A DNA stretch of 64,000 nucleotides from XYD12-FULL-36-8 sp964613805 (GCA_964613805.1 CAZTJF010000010.1:68214-132213), one strand, 5' to 3'; positions 36,504 to 45,907 are shown, counted from the stretch's first letter. Program-made: numbers and translations. The notes: a model not told the origin generated them from the letters alone.

Positions 36504-38306
36504 ATGAAATTTAACCTCAAATATTTAAAGACAAACAGAAAACTTCTCATTAGGAATTTAATAAGCTTTCTAAGACAGCGCATCGAGTTTAAAACTTTTA
36601 TTGTACTGTTAAGTATAATTATAGGCACAATGTCAGGTCTTGCAGCGGTAGCACTTAAGCATGTGGTTAATTTCTTCCACCATGAACCCCAGGTATTTAT
36701 AAAAAATAGTGGACTGGATTTTTTGCTTCCGATTACTCCCCTCATTGGAATTATCTTATCGTTACTTTTAATCATTTTTGTCTTTAAAGGAAAAGTCATA
36801 GTAGGATTAAGCAATGTAATCTTTACCATTCTTAGAAAATCTTCTAACATGCAGAGACAGGATATGATTTCTCACTTGTTGACTAGCGGAATTACAGTTG
36901 GATTAGGTGGATCTGCAGGGTTAGAAGCTCCAATTGCAGCTACTGGTGCTGCTATCGGCTCTAATGCAGCAAAAGAGTTAAAACTTAATTACCCAACCAG
37001 AACTTTGCTTCTTGCTTGCGGTGCAGCAGCCGGTATATCCGCAATCTTTAATAGTCCTATTGCCGGTGTAATTTTTGCTTTTGAGGTTCTTCTTCCCGAA
37101 TTTTCTATCGCCTCATTTATTCCTTTATTAATTGCTTCTGCATCCTCAGCAGTATTATCTAAGTTTTTATATAGCGGTCAATTATTTTATCTAATTACAG
37201 AAGGATGGCACCTCGAAGCAATACCCTATTATGTATTTTTAGGAATATTATGCGGGTTGGTCTCACTATACATAATAAAAACAACTCACTTTATTGACAC
37301 TAAGTTTGAAAAGCTGAAGAATAAATATTTGAAAGCACTTATAGGGGGTTCTATTTTATGTTTGATGCTGCTTTTATTTCCCCCTTTATACGGAGAGGGT
37401 TATCACACAATCATGAATTTGCTTGCTGGAAAATATGACCTAATAATTAAGGACAGCTTTGTTTTATATTTTCTGAATGAGAAATATGCTTTAATATTAT
37501 TGGCTGTTTTCATAATTATTACCAAGGTCATAGCTACTTCATTGACATTAAATTCAGGCGGCAACGGGGGAATTTTTGCGCCATCATTATTTACTGGTGC
37601 ATTTGTCGGTTTTTTAATTGCGCACTTACTTAAAACGCTTGGTGTAATGGAGCTTAATCATGCTAATTTTATTGTTGTGGGAATGGCTGGATTATTAAGC
37701 GGAGTTTTGCATTCACCTTTAACTGGAATATTTCTCATCGCAGAAATTACTGGCGGCTATAGTTTAATAGTGCCACTAATGATTGTGAGTGCATTATCTT
37801 TTTTTATATCGAGATATTTCCATCCCTATTCAATTTATACAACTACCTTGGCATTGAGAGGTATAGAATTTCGATCTGAAAGAGAGAAGTATTTTATTCA
37901 GCAGTTAAATATTAAAGAACTGATTGAGAAGGATTTTATAAAAGTTCCGCCTGAAATGACCTTTGGAAATCTATTAAAACAAATTTTGAAAACTAAAAGA
38001 AATATATTTCCGGTTGTTGATAAAAATGAAAAGCTCTTAGGTGTGATATCACTCAATGACATTCGAGAGCTTATGCTGGATTCTGAAGTTCATAATGTAA
38101 TATTGGCTTATGAAATCATGGATAGAAATTATCTCTCAGTTGATATCAATACAGCTATAAACGAAATCTTAAATAGATTTGAACGCCAAAATGTTTGGAA
38201 TATCGCGGTTACTGAAAATGACAAGTATCTTGGGTTTATTTCCAAATCAAACTTATTTAACAAATACTTAACTGCCTGGTCAAACGAGAGTGAAGAAAAA
38301 ATCTAA
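36504..38306 (+). CDS. ClC-family chloride channel/antiporter with CBS domains
   Basis: 600 residues: a ClC membrane domain (to about residue 445) followed by two CBS domains (about 460-590) that usually sense adenine nucleotides. Of the anion-filter motifs, GSAGLEAP keeps the gating glutamate (E141) and GGNGGIFAPSLFTGAFVG is intact. The first motif, normally GSGIP, reads GLSNV, so anion selectivity may be altered. The retained glutamate favours Cl-/H+ exchange over a passive channel. Confidence 0.9.
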   Translation: MKFNLKYLKTNRKLLIRNLISFLRQRIEFKTFIVLLSIIIGTMSGLAAVALKHVVNFFHHEPQVFIKNSGLDFLLPITPLIGIILSLLLIIFVFKGKVIVGLSNVIFTILRKSSNMQRQDMISHLLTSGITVGLGGSAGLEAPIAATGAAIGSNAAKELKLNYPTRTLLLACGAAAGISAIFNSPIAGVIFAFEVLLPEFSIASFIPLLIASASSAVLSKFLYSGQLFYLITEGWHLEAIPYYVFLGILCGLVSLYIIKTTHFIDTKFEKLKNKYLKALIGGSILCLMLLLFPPLYGEGYHTIMNLLAGKYDLIIKDSFVLYFLNEKYALILLAVFIIITKVIATSLTLNSGGNGGIFAPSLFTGAFVGFLIAHLLKTLGVMELNHANFIVVGMAGLLSGVLHSPLTGIFLIAEITGGYSLIVPLMIVSALSFFISRYFHPYSIYTTTLALRGIEFRSEREKYFIQQLNIKELIEKDFIKVPPEMTFGNLLKQILKTKRNIFPVVDKNEKLLGVISLNDIRELMLDSEVHNVILAYEIMDRNYLSVDINTAINEILNRFERQNVWNIAVTENDKYLGFISKSNLFNKYLTAWSNESEEKI

Positions 38307-38347
38307 ATAGACAGGTTTCTTTTGGAAAAAATATTTTAGTAGTTCAT

Positions 38348-39895
38348 TTACTTCATTGTTGAAGTTTTAACTTCGACGTTATAAATATCTTTTCTCCTAT
38401 CAAGCCAGTTAAGTACGCTGCCTGTTTGTCTGTGTTTTTTTAGAAGTTCCAAATCAAGATCGTCAACTATTACAGTCTCAATATTCGGAGTAGTTTCTGC
38501 CTGTATGGCATCTCTTGAAAAAGGTATATCGGATGGACAGAAAATTGCAGATTGCGCATAATGAATATCTACATTTTCAACAGACGGCAGATTACCGACA
38601 CTTCCGGCAATAACAGTAAAAACGTGGTTCTCTATGCAGCGGGCTTGAGCACAGTAGCGCACTCGCAAATAAGCATATCGCTCATCTGTGCAGAAAGGTA
38701 CAAAAATTATTTGGGCACCTTGATCTACTGCAATACGGCTTAATTCCGGAAATTCTATATCATAACAAATTTGAATTGAAATTTTACCTCTATCAGTTTC
38801 AAAAACTTCAAGCTTATCTCCTGGTTTAACGCCCCACCATTTTTTCTCATTAGGTGTTATGTGAAGTTTGTACTGTTTATCAATTGAACCATCTCTTCTG
38901 AATAAATAGGAAATGTTAAAGAGATTTTCTTCTTCAATTGTAAAATGTGAGCCGCCAATAATATTAACATTATATTGCACAGAAAGTTTTGTGAAAAGCT
39001 CTAAATATTTAGGAGTAAATTCAGCCAGGTTACGCATGGCAAGTGCCGGCCTTTCGGATGGAAGAAATGATAAAAGCTGAGTTGTAAATATTTCCGGAAA
39101 AACAACAAAATCACTTCTATAGTCTGATGCAACATCTACAAAAAATTCACACTGCTTAGCAAATTCTTCAAAACTTTTTATCATTCTCATTTGATATTGA
39201 ACTGCACAAACTCTAACAGGAAAGACCGGAATGAATACTCGCTTTGTGTCAGGAATATAATCAAGGTTAGTCCACTCCAAGAAAGTTGCATAACCTCTTG
39301 ATTCGTTATCACTGCTTAAGTAATTGGGAATAAGCCGCTTTAACACAAAACCATTCGAAATCTGTGTGGTAAGAACCGGGTCAATTAAAATCTTTTGAAT
39401 TACCTTTTCAACATATTCTCTTGCGGTCATCTCTTCGGAATGCTTTGCGTATCCGGGAATTCTACCTCCGATTATTATTCGCATCAAATTCATTTTACGA
39501 GCTAATTCTTTTCGCGCATTATATAATCTTCTCGCTAATTTTAATCCGCGATACGATGGGTCAACCATAATTTCAATGCCGTATAATGTATTTCCAACAG
39601 GATTATGATTCCTGATCATGCCGCCATCAGCAATTTCCATCCAGCCATGCCATTCAGAATATAAACTGAAATCTAAAACCAAACTGCTGGATGAAGCTAC
39701 AATTTTGCCTTCATATTCAACACAGATTTGTCCTTCATTGAATATTGATAACTGACTGCTGTACTGCTCGATTGACCATGTTTTCATTCCTGGAAAACAT
39801 TTTTTTTGAAGTTCGGTAACATCATGGTAATCATCAATTGTTAATTGTCTGACTACTATCCTTTTTTCGAAATCTTTTATATTAATATTATCCAT
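38348..39895 (-). CDS. GNAT acetyltransferase fused to carbon-nitrogen hydrolase
   Basis: About 515 residues from the ATG at 39895; a GTG at 39913 is possible. Residues 10-200 form a GNAT domain (acetyl-CoA loop YRGLKLARRLYNARKEL). Residues 225-500 form a nitrilase-superfamily hydrolase with the catalytic triad E268 (FPEIF), K343 (QYKLHITPNE) and C377 (QICYDIEFPE). The fusion suggests acyl transfer and amide hydrolysis on related substrates. It is convergent with the ClC gene (41-base gap). Fused proteins of this type are known in several bacteria but have no settled function. Confidence 0.9.
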   Translation of the reverse strand: MDNINIKDFEKRIVVRQLTIDDYHDVTELQKKCFPGMKTWSIEQYSSQLSIFNEGQICVEYEGKIVASSSSLVLDFSLYSEWHGWMEIADGGMIRNHNPVGNTLYGIEIMVDPSYRGLKLARRLYNARKELARKMNLMRIIIGGRIPGYAKHSEEMTAREYVEKVIQKILIDPVLTTQISNGFVLKRLIPNYLSSDNESRGYATFLEWTNLDYIPDTKRVFIPVFPVRVCAVQYQMRMIKSFEEFAKQCEFFVDVASDYRSDFVVFPEIFTTQLLSFLPSERPALAMRNLAEFTPKYLELFTKLSVQYNVNIIGGSHFTIEEENLFNISYLFRRDGSIDKQYKLHITPNEKKWWGVKPGDKLEVFETDRGKISIQICYDIEFPELSRIAVDQGAQIIFVPFCTDERYAYLRVRYCAQARCIENHVFTVIAGSVGNLPSVENVDIHYAQSAIFCPSDIPFSRDAIQAETTPNIETVIVDDLDLELLKKHRQTGSVLNWLDRRKDIYNVEVKTSTMK

Positions 39896-39947
39896 TGACC
39901 TATTCCCTTTCACTTAAAACTTATTGAATATTCAGTCGGAAAAAATA

Positions 39948-40007
39948 TTAGCGAATTTTAAAATAGAGTTTCAAATCCGTTTCAGTCCAACGTGCTCGCA
40001 AATTTAA
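39948..40007 (-). pseudogene. Degenerate copy of the 3' end of the Ig-like lipoprotein gene
   Basis: Read on the minus strand, 19 codons and a TAA encode LNLRARWTETDLKLYFKIR. The intact gene at 41828-43522 ends LNLRARWTETDLKFNLKDR. The first 40 bases are almost identical, then the copies diverge, but the frame and stop position are kept. It lies just upstream of the GNAT-nitrilase gene and outside any complete gene. Confidence 0.75.
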
Positions 40008-40058
40008 TAGTAACAGGACTAAGGTACAGCCAAATTTATAATTAGAAATTAATTATTC

Positions 40059-40658
40059 TTAACTAATATTTTCAGGAGGTAAATCTTCCTCTCCGATTGG
40101 CGCGACCTTTTTACTCAACATAAACAACCTTAGTGAGGAAACAAAACCTGCGATTGTAACTCCATAAATTAATTGCGAGTCGGAAAGTACGCCAAGAACA
40201 AATAAAAATAATGCTATTGCCAAATATCTGCTTGATTGAATAATTAATCCCGTTCGCTGATGTAGAAATAATTTCCCATGTAAACCTCTTCTGCTTGCTT
40301 TGTATCCAAATACATTTGTCAGGTGTTGTGTATCAACTATTAATAACATTCCCCAGATAAATCCTAGGAAAAATTCCTGGAGTTGGTTTGGCAAGAATAA
40401 TAATGCAGCGGGCAGTCCAACACCTGCGATTATCGTCGCTGTAAAATGCCGGAGATTAAATATTTTTAATTTTGATATTGATTCCTGTATTGCCGGATTG
40501 CCCTCAATTGTGTTTACAGGGTAGCTTTTATAATGTTTTGAATAATGTTCTTTCCGTTCCTTTTCCTGTACAAGAGTTAGTAAATAATCACTCCACATTA
40601 AGAGCATTGTAATAAAGCCAATAATAAACGGATTATTCATTAAAAATTTTAATACCAT
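40059..40658 (-). CDS. Integral membrane protein of unknown function
   Basis: 199 residues with about five hydrophobic helices (7-25, 68-88, 92-108, 140-160, 163-182), a basic loop (GYKASRRGLHGK) and an acidic C-terminal tail. AAGGA lies correctly before the ATG at 40658. No family is recognised. It sits in a short region that looks inserted, between a pseudogene fragment and an attC-like site, in the same direction as its neighbour. Confidence 0.6.
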   Translation of the reverse strand: MVLKFLMNNPFIIGFITMLLMWSDYLLTLVQEKERKEHYSKHYKSYPVNTIEGNPAIQESISKLKIFNLRHFTATIIAGVGLPAALLFLPNQLQEFFLGFIWGMLLIVDTQHLTNVFGYKASRRGLHGKLFLHQRTGLIIQSSRYLAIALFLFVLGVLSDSQLIYGVTIAGFVSSLRLFMLSKKVAPIGEEDLPPENIS

Positions 40659-40791
40659 TTTTAATCCTTACATTTATACCATTTTATAAATGCATAACGA
40701 TGTGGCAACTAACAAGCGGCTGCAACGTTTATAATGATTTTATTTTGTTTTAATGACAATATTAATTGCTTACTGAAATTTTTATTTTCTC

Positions 40792-40855
40792 ATCTAACCT
40801 AAACTGCAAATACAACGAACTGGTTAAGCCGTCTTTGTTGAGTTGCAGGTTAGGC
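40792..40855 (-). other. attC-like (integron cassette) recombination site
   Basis: 64 bases bounded by ATCTAAC (RYYYAAC) at 40792-40798 and GTTAGGC (GTTRRRY) at 40849-40855. The single strand can fold: CTAAC pairs with GTTAG, CTGCAA with TTGCAG, and CAAC with GTTG, leaving a central loop. It lies ten bases past the stop of the minus-strand lipoprotein gene, where a cassette attC should be. GTTAGGC recurs on the minus strand just before that gene's start (41641-41635), the expected other boundary. A weaker related stretch lies at 40691-40718. No integrase is in the window. The fold is imperfect. Confidence 0.4.
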
Positions 40856-40865
40856 AATTTTATTA

Positions 40866-41627
40866 CTATTCTCTTTTTACAGCTACAAAGGTCCCAATAT
40901 TAATATACGCCGGATCAAAAGCTCCAAGATATCTACCTCCATAAAACTTATTCCCATCCATAATCCCATCCAAATAAATGAATAATCTTCCATTTGCATG
41001 AAGCATATAGCATACATTCATTTGGATGTGATATTCTCCATATTGCGAGTTGAATTTTTGTCCATCTATAAATCCGGTTCCATATTCAAATGCACTATCT
41101 GGTTGTACAGCGGTTATATTTTTTCTCCCATAGATATGGTTATCTTTTAAATATAAACTGAAGCTTCCTTCGGCAACAAGATTTGAATCCACATCAAATC
41201 CTTGATAGTCATAGATTGCTAATGAATCATCAGGCGGAATAATTTTGACAATAAAAATATTCACAGAATTGGATGTAATAACTTCATTTGAACTGAAAGT
41301 AGCCTTCGCATAAAGCAATAAGGTATCCGTTTCAACACAAATTTGTTCCAGGTGTAGATATTTTTCAAAAGGTGGCTGACTGAATTCGGCTATCCTTAAA
41401 GTATCTGAGGATAGATCTGAATATTTTCCAAATACTTCAATCTTGTTAAACGTACTTTGCAGATTAATTTCAATTTTGATGAGTATACTATCAAATTCTT
41501 TTACAGTTGAATTGTTAGCTGGTAAACTGATCATTATTTCTGGTGTAATTGGTACAACAGTAGATTCTTCATAACAAGATAAGACTGACAATAAAAGTAG
41601 TAAAATTATAAAATATAGCTTTTCCAT
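40866..41627 (-). CDS. Putative lipoprotein, unknown function (possible cassette gene)
   Basis: 253 residues. A short signal with lipobox VLSC (about residue 18) is followed by a beta-rich region. About the first 120 residues could be an Ig-like domain (ISLPANNSTVKEFDSI), and the rest looks like a small barrel or lipocalin-like fold (GSFSLYLKDNHIYGRK). No family is recognised. Its gene starts a few bases after GTTAGGC and ends just before the attC-like site, so it has the shape of a gene cassette without its own promoter. Confidence 0.6.
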   Translation of the reverse strand: MEKLYFIILLLLLSVLSCYEESTVVPITPEIMISLPANNSTVKEFDSILIKIEINLQSTFNKIEVFGKYSDLSSDTLRIAEFSQPPFEKYLHLEQICVETDTLLLYAKATFSSNEVITSNSVNIFIVKIIPPDDSLAIYDYQGFDVDSNLVAEGSFSLYLKDNHIYGRKNITAVQPDSAFEYGTGFIDGQKFNSQYGEYHIQMNVCYMLHANGRLFIYLDGIMDGNKFYGGRYLGAFDPAYINIGTFVAVKRE

Positions 41628-41694
41628 TTTGATTGCCTAACTATTAATTAACCCGCCCAAATTCAATCTAGTATACATGACGGTTGTGCATACT

Positions 41695-41718
41695 ATGCCG
41701 AAGGCATGGCTTTGCCAT
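41695..41718 (+). repeat. Twin-hairpin REP-like element, copy 2
   Basis: ATGCC-GAA-GGCAT overlaps ATGGC-TTT-GCCAT: two perfect 5-base stems with 3-base loops. Compared with copy 1 the loops are identical and the stems carry paired changes. It lies in the 200-base gap upstream of the possible cassette gene. Confidence 0.5.
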
Positions 41719-41827
41719 TTTACCTAATTAACTAAATTTTTAGTCTATTTTATATCTTTTCCCTCGAATAATTCCATATAGTCTTCCTCATATTACAGGA
41801 TATTATCCAGCAGACTTTAAAAATATA

Positions 41828-43522
41828 TCAACGATCTTTTAAATTAAACTTCAAATCCGTTTCAGTCCAACGCGCTCGTAAGTTTAATGTATCGGGATAA
41901 AATGAAAATTTTTCGGATTTTTGGAATGGAACAACAGTCCCAAACGAATACGTGTTGCTGCTGTCAGTGTCATAATACGAAAACAATTGGTACTTGCCGG
42001 GAATAATTCTTTCAAAATTAAATTGTCCGTTTTTAACAACGCTCGTTGAGTACCTAAGATCATTCTTATCAATATTTTTAAGTTCAAGTTTGGGATTCCA
42101 GTTCTCATCTGCACCAATCAATCTGCCTGAGACGCCGGTAAATTCCAATCCGGTAATTGTTTTAAATTTATATTGATAAACCGAATCGAAATAATTGCCT
42201 GCAAAATCTTTGAACTTGGAAAGATCAATTTTGATTACATAATCCTTCGACATTTCAAGTCGTTTCAATGGATTGATAACAAATGATGCATCATCCAAAA
42301 ACTCAACTTCAAATGGCACATTTTTTTTCGAGGTATCAGAAAAAGCTATTCCTTCTTTTGCCGACATTGCGTCAAACGCATCATTAAATTCAAACATAAA
42401 TTTGGGTGATAAAAAGTCCACTTCATTGCTTCCTGATGATGGTACAGCGCGATAAAGATCAGTTTTTGAAGTATCAATCCTATCACTTAATGTAACCTCT
42501 GCAAAGTCATTATAGTAAACATTTCCACTTTTATCTTTAATGAAATCAGTAAATAGGTAAACTGAATTCTGCATTGTTAAAATTTCAGAAGGAACCAAAA
42601 CCAACTCACTAAGTTTAGTATTTCCTTTGAAAGCGTATTTTATTTGAACCCTCTTGTTGTCTGTTGAATCGAGCAAATAAAAATTAATTGGCTTAATGCT
42701 TTTTCTATCTAATTCCTCGCTAAAGTTTACAAGTATGTGGTTCCGATCAGTCATTGATGCGCTAAGTAATCTTGGTTTAACGGTATCAATTTTAGTTAGA
42801 ATGAAATCCAATCCCGAATAAAGTGTGTCATCAACGGCAAGTTCAACATCGCGGTAAGGAATTCCTATTTCATCTTGCTCGCTTTGATAAAGTAAATCAC
42901 GAAATTCATCACACACTGCAAATATCCGATAAGTTCCGGCGGCTAGACCAGCTAACTTGAATTTTCCATCGGCACTTGTTTGTGAAATATAATCGGGCTT
43001 AACTTCAAATGGATTCGGCTCAACGTCTTTAATGAGATATCCAAATAACATAATGCCTTGTGGTTTATTATGATATACTCTTCCGGTAATAATTCTTTTG
43101 TCTATTTCTGATCCTGTTGAAAAAGTAAAAGTAAAAGCTTCAGCCATTTCATTTCGGTTATTGTAGTCAACAACATTTGTCCCGATTGTAATTACATAGG
43201 TCACATTTTGCTTTAAGTTGTTAGGAAAATAAACTCGTACATATTTCCCGCTCCAGTCCAATTCAAGTTCACCGTCAATAGCTGGAGAAATAAAAATTGC
43301 TTCTTTTACAGATCGTTTCTCAACGTACTCTGAAAAACCAAGTTCGAAGTAATCTTCGTTAAAGTTTATAGTTCCATCTTCAGGATAAACCTCAATTATC
43401 TTTGGCGGTATTTTATCAATCTCTCCGCCAGATGGAGGAAGTTGATTAGCACATTGCGATAGGAACAATGCCGTAATCAGCCATAGTATATTTTTTAACT
43501 TTCCTTTTGAAGCTCTAACCAT
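41828..43522 (-). CDS. Ig-like (Big_5) domain surface lipoprotein
   Basis: 564 residues. Lipobox LSQC near residue 24, then NQLPPSGGEIDKIPP, the usual lead-in of a Bacteroidota family. A SbsA-type Ig-like domain (Big_5, about residues 38-135) follows, then a carboxypeptidase-regulatory-like beta-sandwich (about 143-235) and further Ig-like repeats. Probably anchored in the outer membrane; role unknown. The start overlaps the end of mltG by 28 bases. Its 3' end is duplicated at 39948-40007. Confidence 0.82.
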   Translation of the reverse strand: MVRASKGKLKNILWLITALFLSQCANQLPPSGGEIDKIPPKIIEVYPEDGTINFNEDYFELGFSEYVEKRSVKEAIFISPAIDGELELDWSGKYVRVYFPNNLKQNVTYVITIGTNVVDYNNRNEMAEAFTFTFSTGSEIDKRIITGRVYHNKPQGIMLFGYLIKDVEPNPFEVKPDYISQTSADGKFKLAGLAAGTYRIFAVCDEFRDLLYQSEQDEIGIPYRDVELAVDDTLYSGLDFILTKIDTVKPRLLSASMTDRNHILVNFSEELDRKSIKPINFYLLDSTDNKRVQIKYAFKGNTKLSELVLVPSEILTMQNSVYLFTDFIKDKSGNVYYNDFAEVTLSDRIDTSKTDLYRAVPSSGSNEVDFLSPKFMFEFNDAFDAMSAKEGIAFSDTSKKNVPFEVEFLDDASFVINPLKRLEMSKDYVIKIDLSKFKDFAGNYFDSVYQYKFKTITGLEFTGVSGRLIGADENWNPKLELKNIDKNDLRYSTSVVKNGQFNFERIIPGKYQLFSYYDTDSSNTYSFGTVVPFQKSEKFSFYPDTLNLRARWTETDLKFNLKDR

Positions 43523-44529
43523 TTTCTATATTCTTTTACAAATTTAAGATGCTGAAAATAATTTGCAGAGAAACTGTGCCCGCCGGTTCCATCAGCTACA
43601 AAATATAAATAATTATGGGACTCTGGATTAGCAGCAGCATACAATGCACTTCGGCCAGGATTATTTATCGGTCCCGGCGGAAGTCCGGAATATTTATATG
43701 TATTGTATGGATCATCAATCCTTAGATCTTTATAGCTTAATCTTCTCCACCCATTTGACTGAAGATACTGAATTGTTGGATCAGCTTGTAATTTCATCCC
43801 GATTTTTAATCGATTGTAATACACTCCTGCTATCGTCGGCATTTCAGAAATCTTTTTTGTCTCACCTTCCACAATTGATGCGAGAGTAACGATTTCATGT
43901 AAAGAAAATTTTTTATTTGTGTTATTGTTTAGTGAATCCTTAATAAATCTTTTAAATTCATTATGAATCATCGTTATCACTTCATGTGGATTGCTTCTTT
44001 CATAAACTAAATATTCGCCAGGTAAAAGATAACCTTGCACAGATTGTGCACGGATTCCCAGTGAATCTAAAAATGTTTTGTTGCTGGCAGTCTCAACGAA
44101 CATAGATGAATCAATCAAAGCATCTAACCTTAAAGTTGCTGCCGCTGATTTGATTGTTGAACCCGGATAAATTTTAACTTTTTTAAGAAAATCTGCTTTG
44201 CCATACAAAAATAATTCTACCAATTGAAGGTAATTTAATCCATTGGGAATTTGATATCTTGCCGCTCTGATTTTCTTTTCAGCCCCATAAATAAAGGCGA
44301 TAATCTTCATATTTGTTTTGCTAGGAATTATTCCCTTCGAATTCAATTTTTCAATTATCTGATTTAAAGTTTCACCTTGTTTAATTTCAAATATTTGCGG
44401 AGAACTCCCTTCATAATAATTGGGAGTAATAAATGTATTATGAAGAATAAAAATTAGTATGAAGAAAACGGTTGTCACAAACATGAACTGTTTTTTTGTA
44501 AGCAGTTCTGAAAATTTAAGTTTCTGCAT
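43495..44529 (-). CDS. mltG: Endolytic murein transglycosylase
   Basis: 344 residues: one N-terminal membrane helix, a LysM-like YceG N-domain (EIKQGETLNQIIEKL), then the catalytic region with IVEGETKK (catalytic glutamate) and IAGVYYNRL, ending YLYFVADGTGGHSFS. MltG cuts nascent peptidoglycan strands at the membrane and sets their length. The stop-start of the upstream chorismate mutase shares one base with it. Confidence 0.93.
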   Translation of the reverse strand: MQKLKFSELLTKKQFMFVTTVFFILIFILHNTFITPNYYEGSSPQIFEIKQGETLNQIIEKLNSKGIIPSKTNMKIIAFIYGAEKKIRAARYQIPNGLNYLQLVELFLYGKADFLKKVKIYPGSTIKSAAATLRLDALIDSSMFVETASNKTFLDSLGIRAQSVQGYLLPGEYLVYERSNPHEVITMIHNEFKRFIKDSLNNNTNKKFSLHEIVTLASIVEGETKKISEMPTIAGVYYNRLKIGMKLQADPTIQYLQSNGWRRLSYKDLRIDDPYNTYKYSGLPPGPINNPGRSALYAAANPESHNYLYFVADGTGGHSFSANYFQHLKFVKEYRKWLELQKES

Positions 44530-44867
44530 TACTCGCTTTTCTTTCTCTCTTCGTGCTGAATTATACGCGATTCATCAAGTATTCTTTCATAAATTCTAAG
44601 CAGAGATTTTTTTGAAATTGTCTGCGGAATACTTTCAAGCAGCTTACTAAGTATTTCTTTTTCTCTTTCAGAAGAAAACACTGGGATTTTTAATTCAGAT
44701 TTCATTTTTCCAATCAATCTTGAATGCTCTGCTCTTTTTCCAAGAAGCCGAACAATTTCTTTATCCAGTTCAACTACTCTCCTTCTGATTTCGGAAAGTA
44801 AATTTTCTTTTTCCTCTAATGTCAGAGAACTGATGTCATCAAATATTTTTAGTGTTACTTTTTCCAT
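44529..44867 (-). CDS. Chorismate mutase (AroQ type)
   Basis: 112 residues, all helical, with the AroQ pattern: EIRRRVVELDKEIVRLLGKRAEHSRLIGKMK, carrying the arginine/lysine residues that hold chorismate, and a C-terminal RIYERILDESR helix. It converts chorismate to prephenate for phenylalanine and tyrosine. It is a monofunctional small protein, and its operon neighbours are unrelated to aromatic synthesis. Confidence 0.85.
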   Translation of the reverse strand: MEKVTLKIFDDISSLTLEEKENLLSEIRRRVVELDKEIVRLLGKRAEHSRLIGKMKSELKIPVFSSEREKEILSKLLESIPQTISKKSLLRIYERILDESRIIQHEERKKSE

Positions 44868-44893
44868 TTTTAATAGTAAAAGGTAAGAACTTT

Positions 44894-45907
44894 TTATGAG
44901 AAATGCTGTGGAGTTAAACCGGGATAAGGACTAAAATCAAGATCGTTTACCAACCCGTGCTCGAATGATTTTAACCCGCGAAAAGCAATCATAGCAGCAT
45001 TATCGCCGCAAAATTCTAAGCTTGGTATTACTAATTTTTTATTGTACTGCTTTGATAGCTTTTCAAAAGATAGACGCAGCTTGTTATTTGATGCAACACC
45101 TCCAACAAGTGAAACTGATTTTATCTGAAATTGATTTAATGCTTTTTCAACTTTTCTTGACAATGCTCTTATTACAGCAATTTGGAACGACGCTGCGATA
45201 TCATTCTTTTCAGCTTCTGAAATTGAGTTCACATCTTTATAATTCGATTGGATATATCTTAAAACAGACGTTTTTAATCCGCTGAAAGAAAAATTGTATG
45301 GTTCTTTTAAATCTGCAATGGGAAAAGAAATTTTTTCACTGTTTCCTAATGTCGCTGCTTTTTCAATTTGTGGTCCACCAGGATAACCAAAGCCAAGCAG
45401 CTTCGAAACTTTGTCGAATGCTTCGCCTGCAGCATCATCAACTGTTGAACCTAATTTTATAACTTGGGTAAAGCTTTCCACTAATAACAAAAGTGTATGC
45501 CCGCCTGAAACAACTAAAACCAAAATCGGAAATTCGGGTTTTTCATCCATTAGAAATCCCGAATAAATATGTCCTTCAATATGATTAACAGCAACAAATG
45601 GTTTTTGCAGAGAGTATGCAAGCCCTTTAGCAAAAGTTAATCCGACTAATAAAGCACCAATTAGCCCGGGACCAGCGGTTGCACAAATTAAATCTATGTC
45701 TTTTAAATTAAGATTACATTTTTTCAGAGCATCTTTTAGGAGAGGAATTATGATTTGAAGATGAGCACGACTTGAAAGTTCCGGCACAACACCGCCCAAC
45801 TTAGAATGAAAATCCTGAGATGAAATTAGATTTACAGCAAGTTTATTGTTAGAAATAATTGCAATTGAGGTTTCATCGCAGGACGTCTCTATTCCTAATA
45901 CATTCAT
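44894..45907 (-). CDS. tsaD: tRNA N6-adenosine threonylcarbamoyltransferase
   Basis: 337 residues, the Kae1/Qri7/TsaD family. The metal-binding HIEGH motif is at 109-113, and GIETSCDET begins the ASKHA fold. It transfers threonylcarbamoyl to A37 of ANN-decoding tRNAs, an essential modification. The start overlaps the proline dehydrogenase stop by four bases. Confidence 0.95.
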   Translation of the reverse strand: MNVLGIETSCDETSIAIISNNKLAVNLISSQDFHSKLGGVVPELSSRAHLQIIIPLLKDALKKCNLNLKDIDLICATAGPGLIGALLVGLTFAKGLAYSLQKPFVAVNHIEGHIYSGFLMDEKPEFPILVLVVSGGHTLLLLVESFTQVIKLGSTVDDAAGEAFDKVSKLLGFGYPGGPQIEKAATLGNSEKISFPIADLKEPYNFSFSGLKTSVLRYIQSNYKDVNSISEAEKNDIAASFQIAVIRALSRKVEKALNQFQIKSVSLVGGVASNNKLRLSFEKLSKQYNKKLVIPSLEFCGDNAAMIAFRGLKSFEHGLVNDLDFSPYPGLTPQHFS

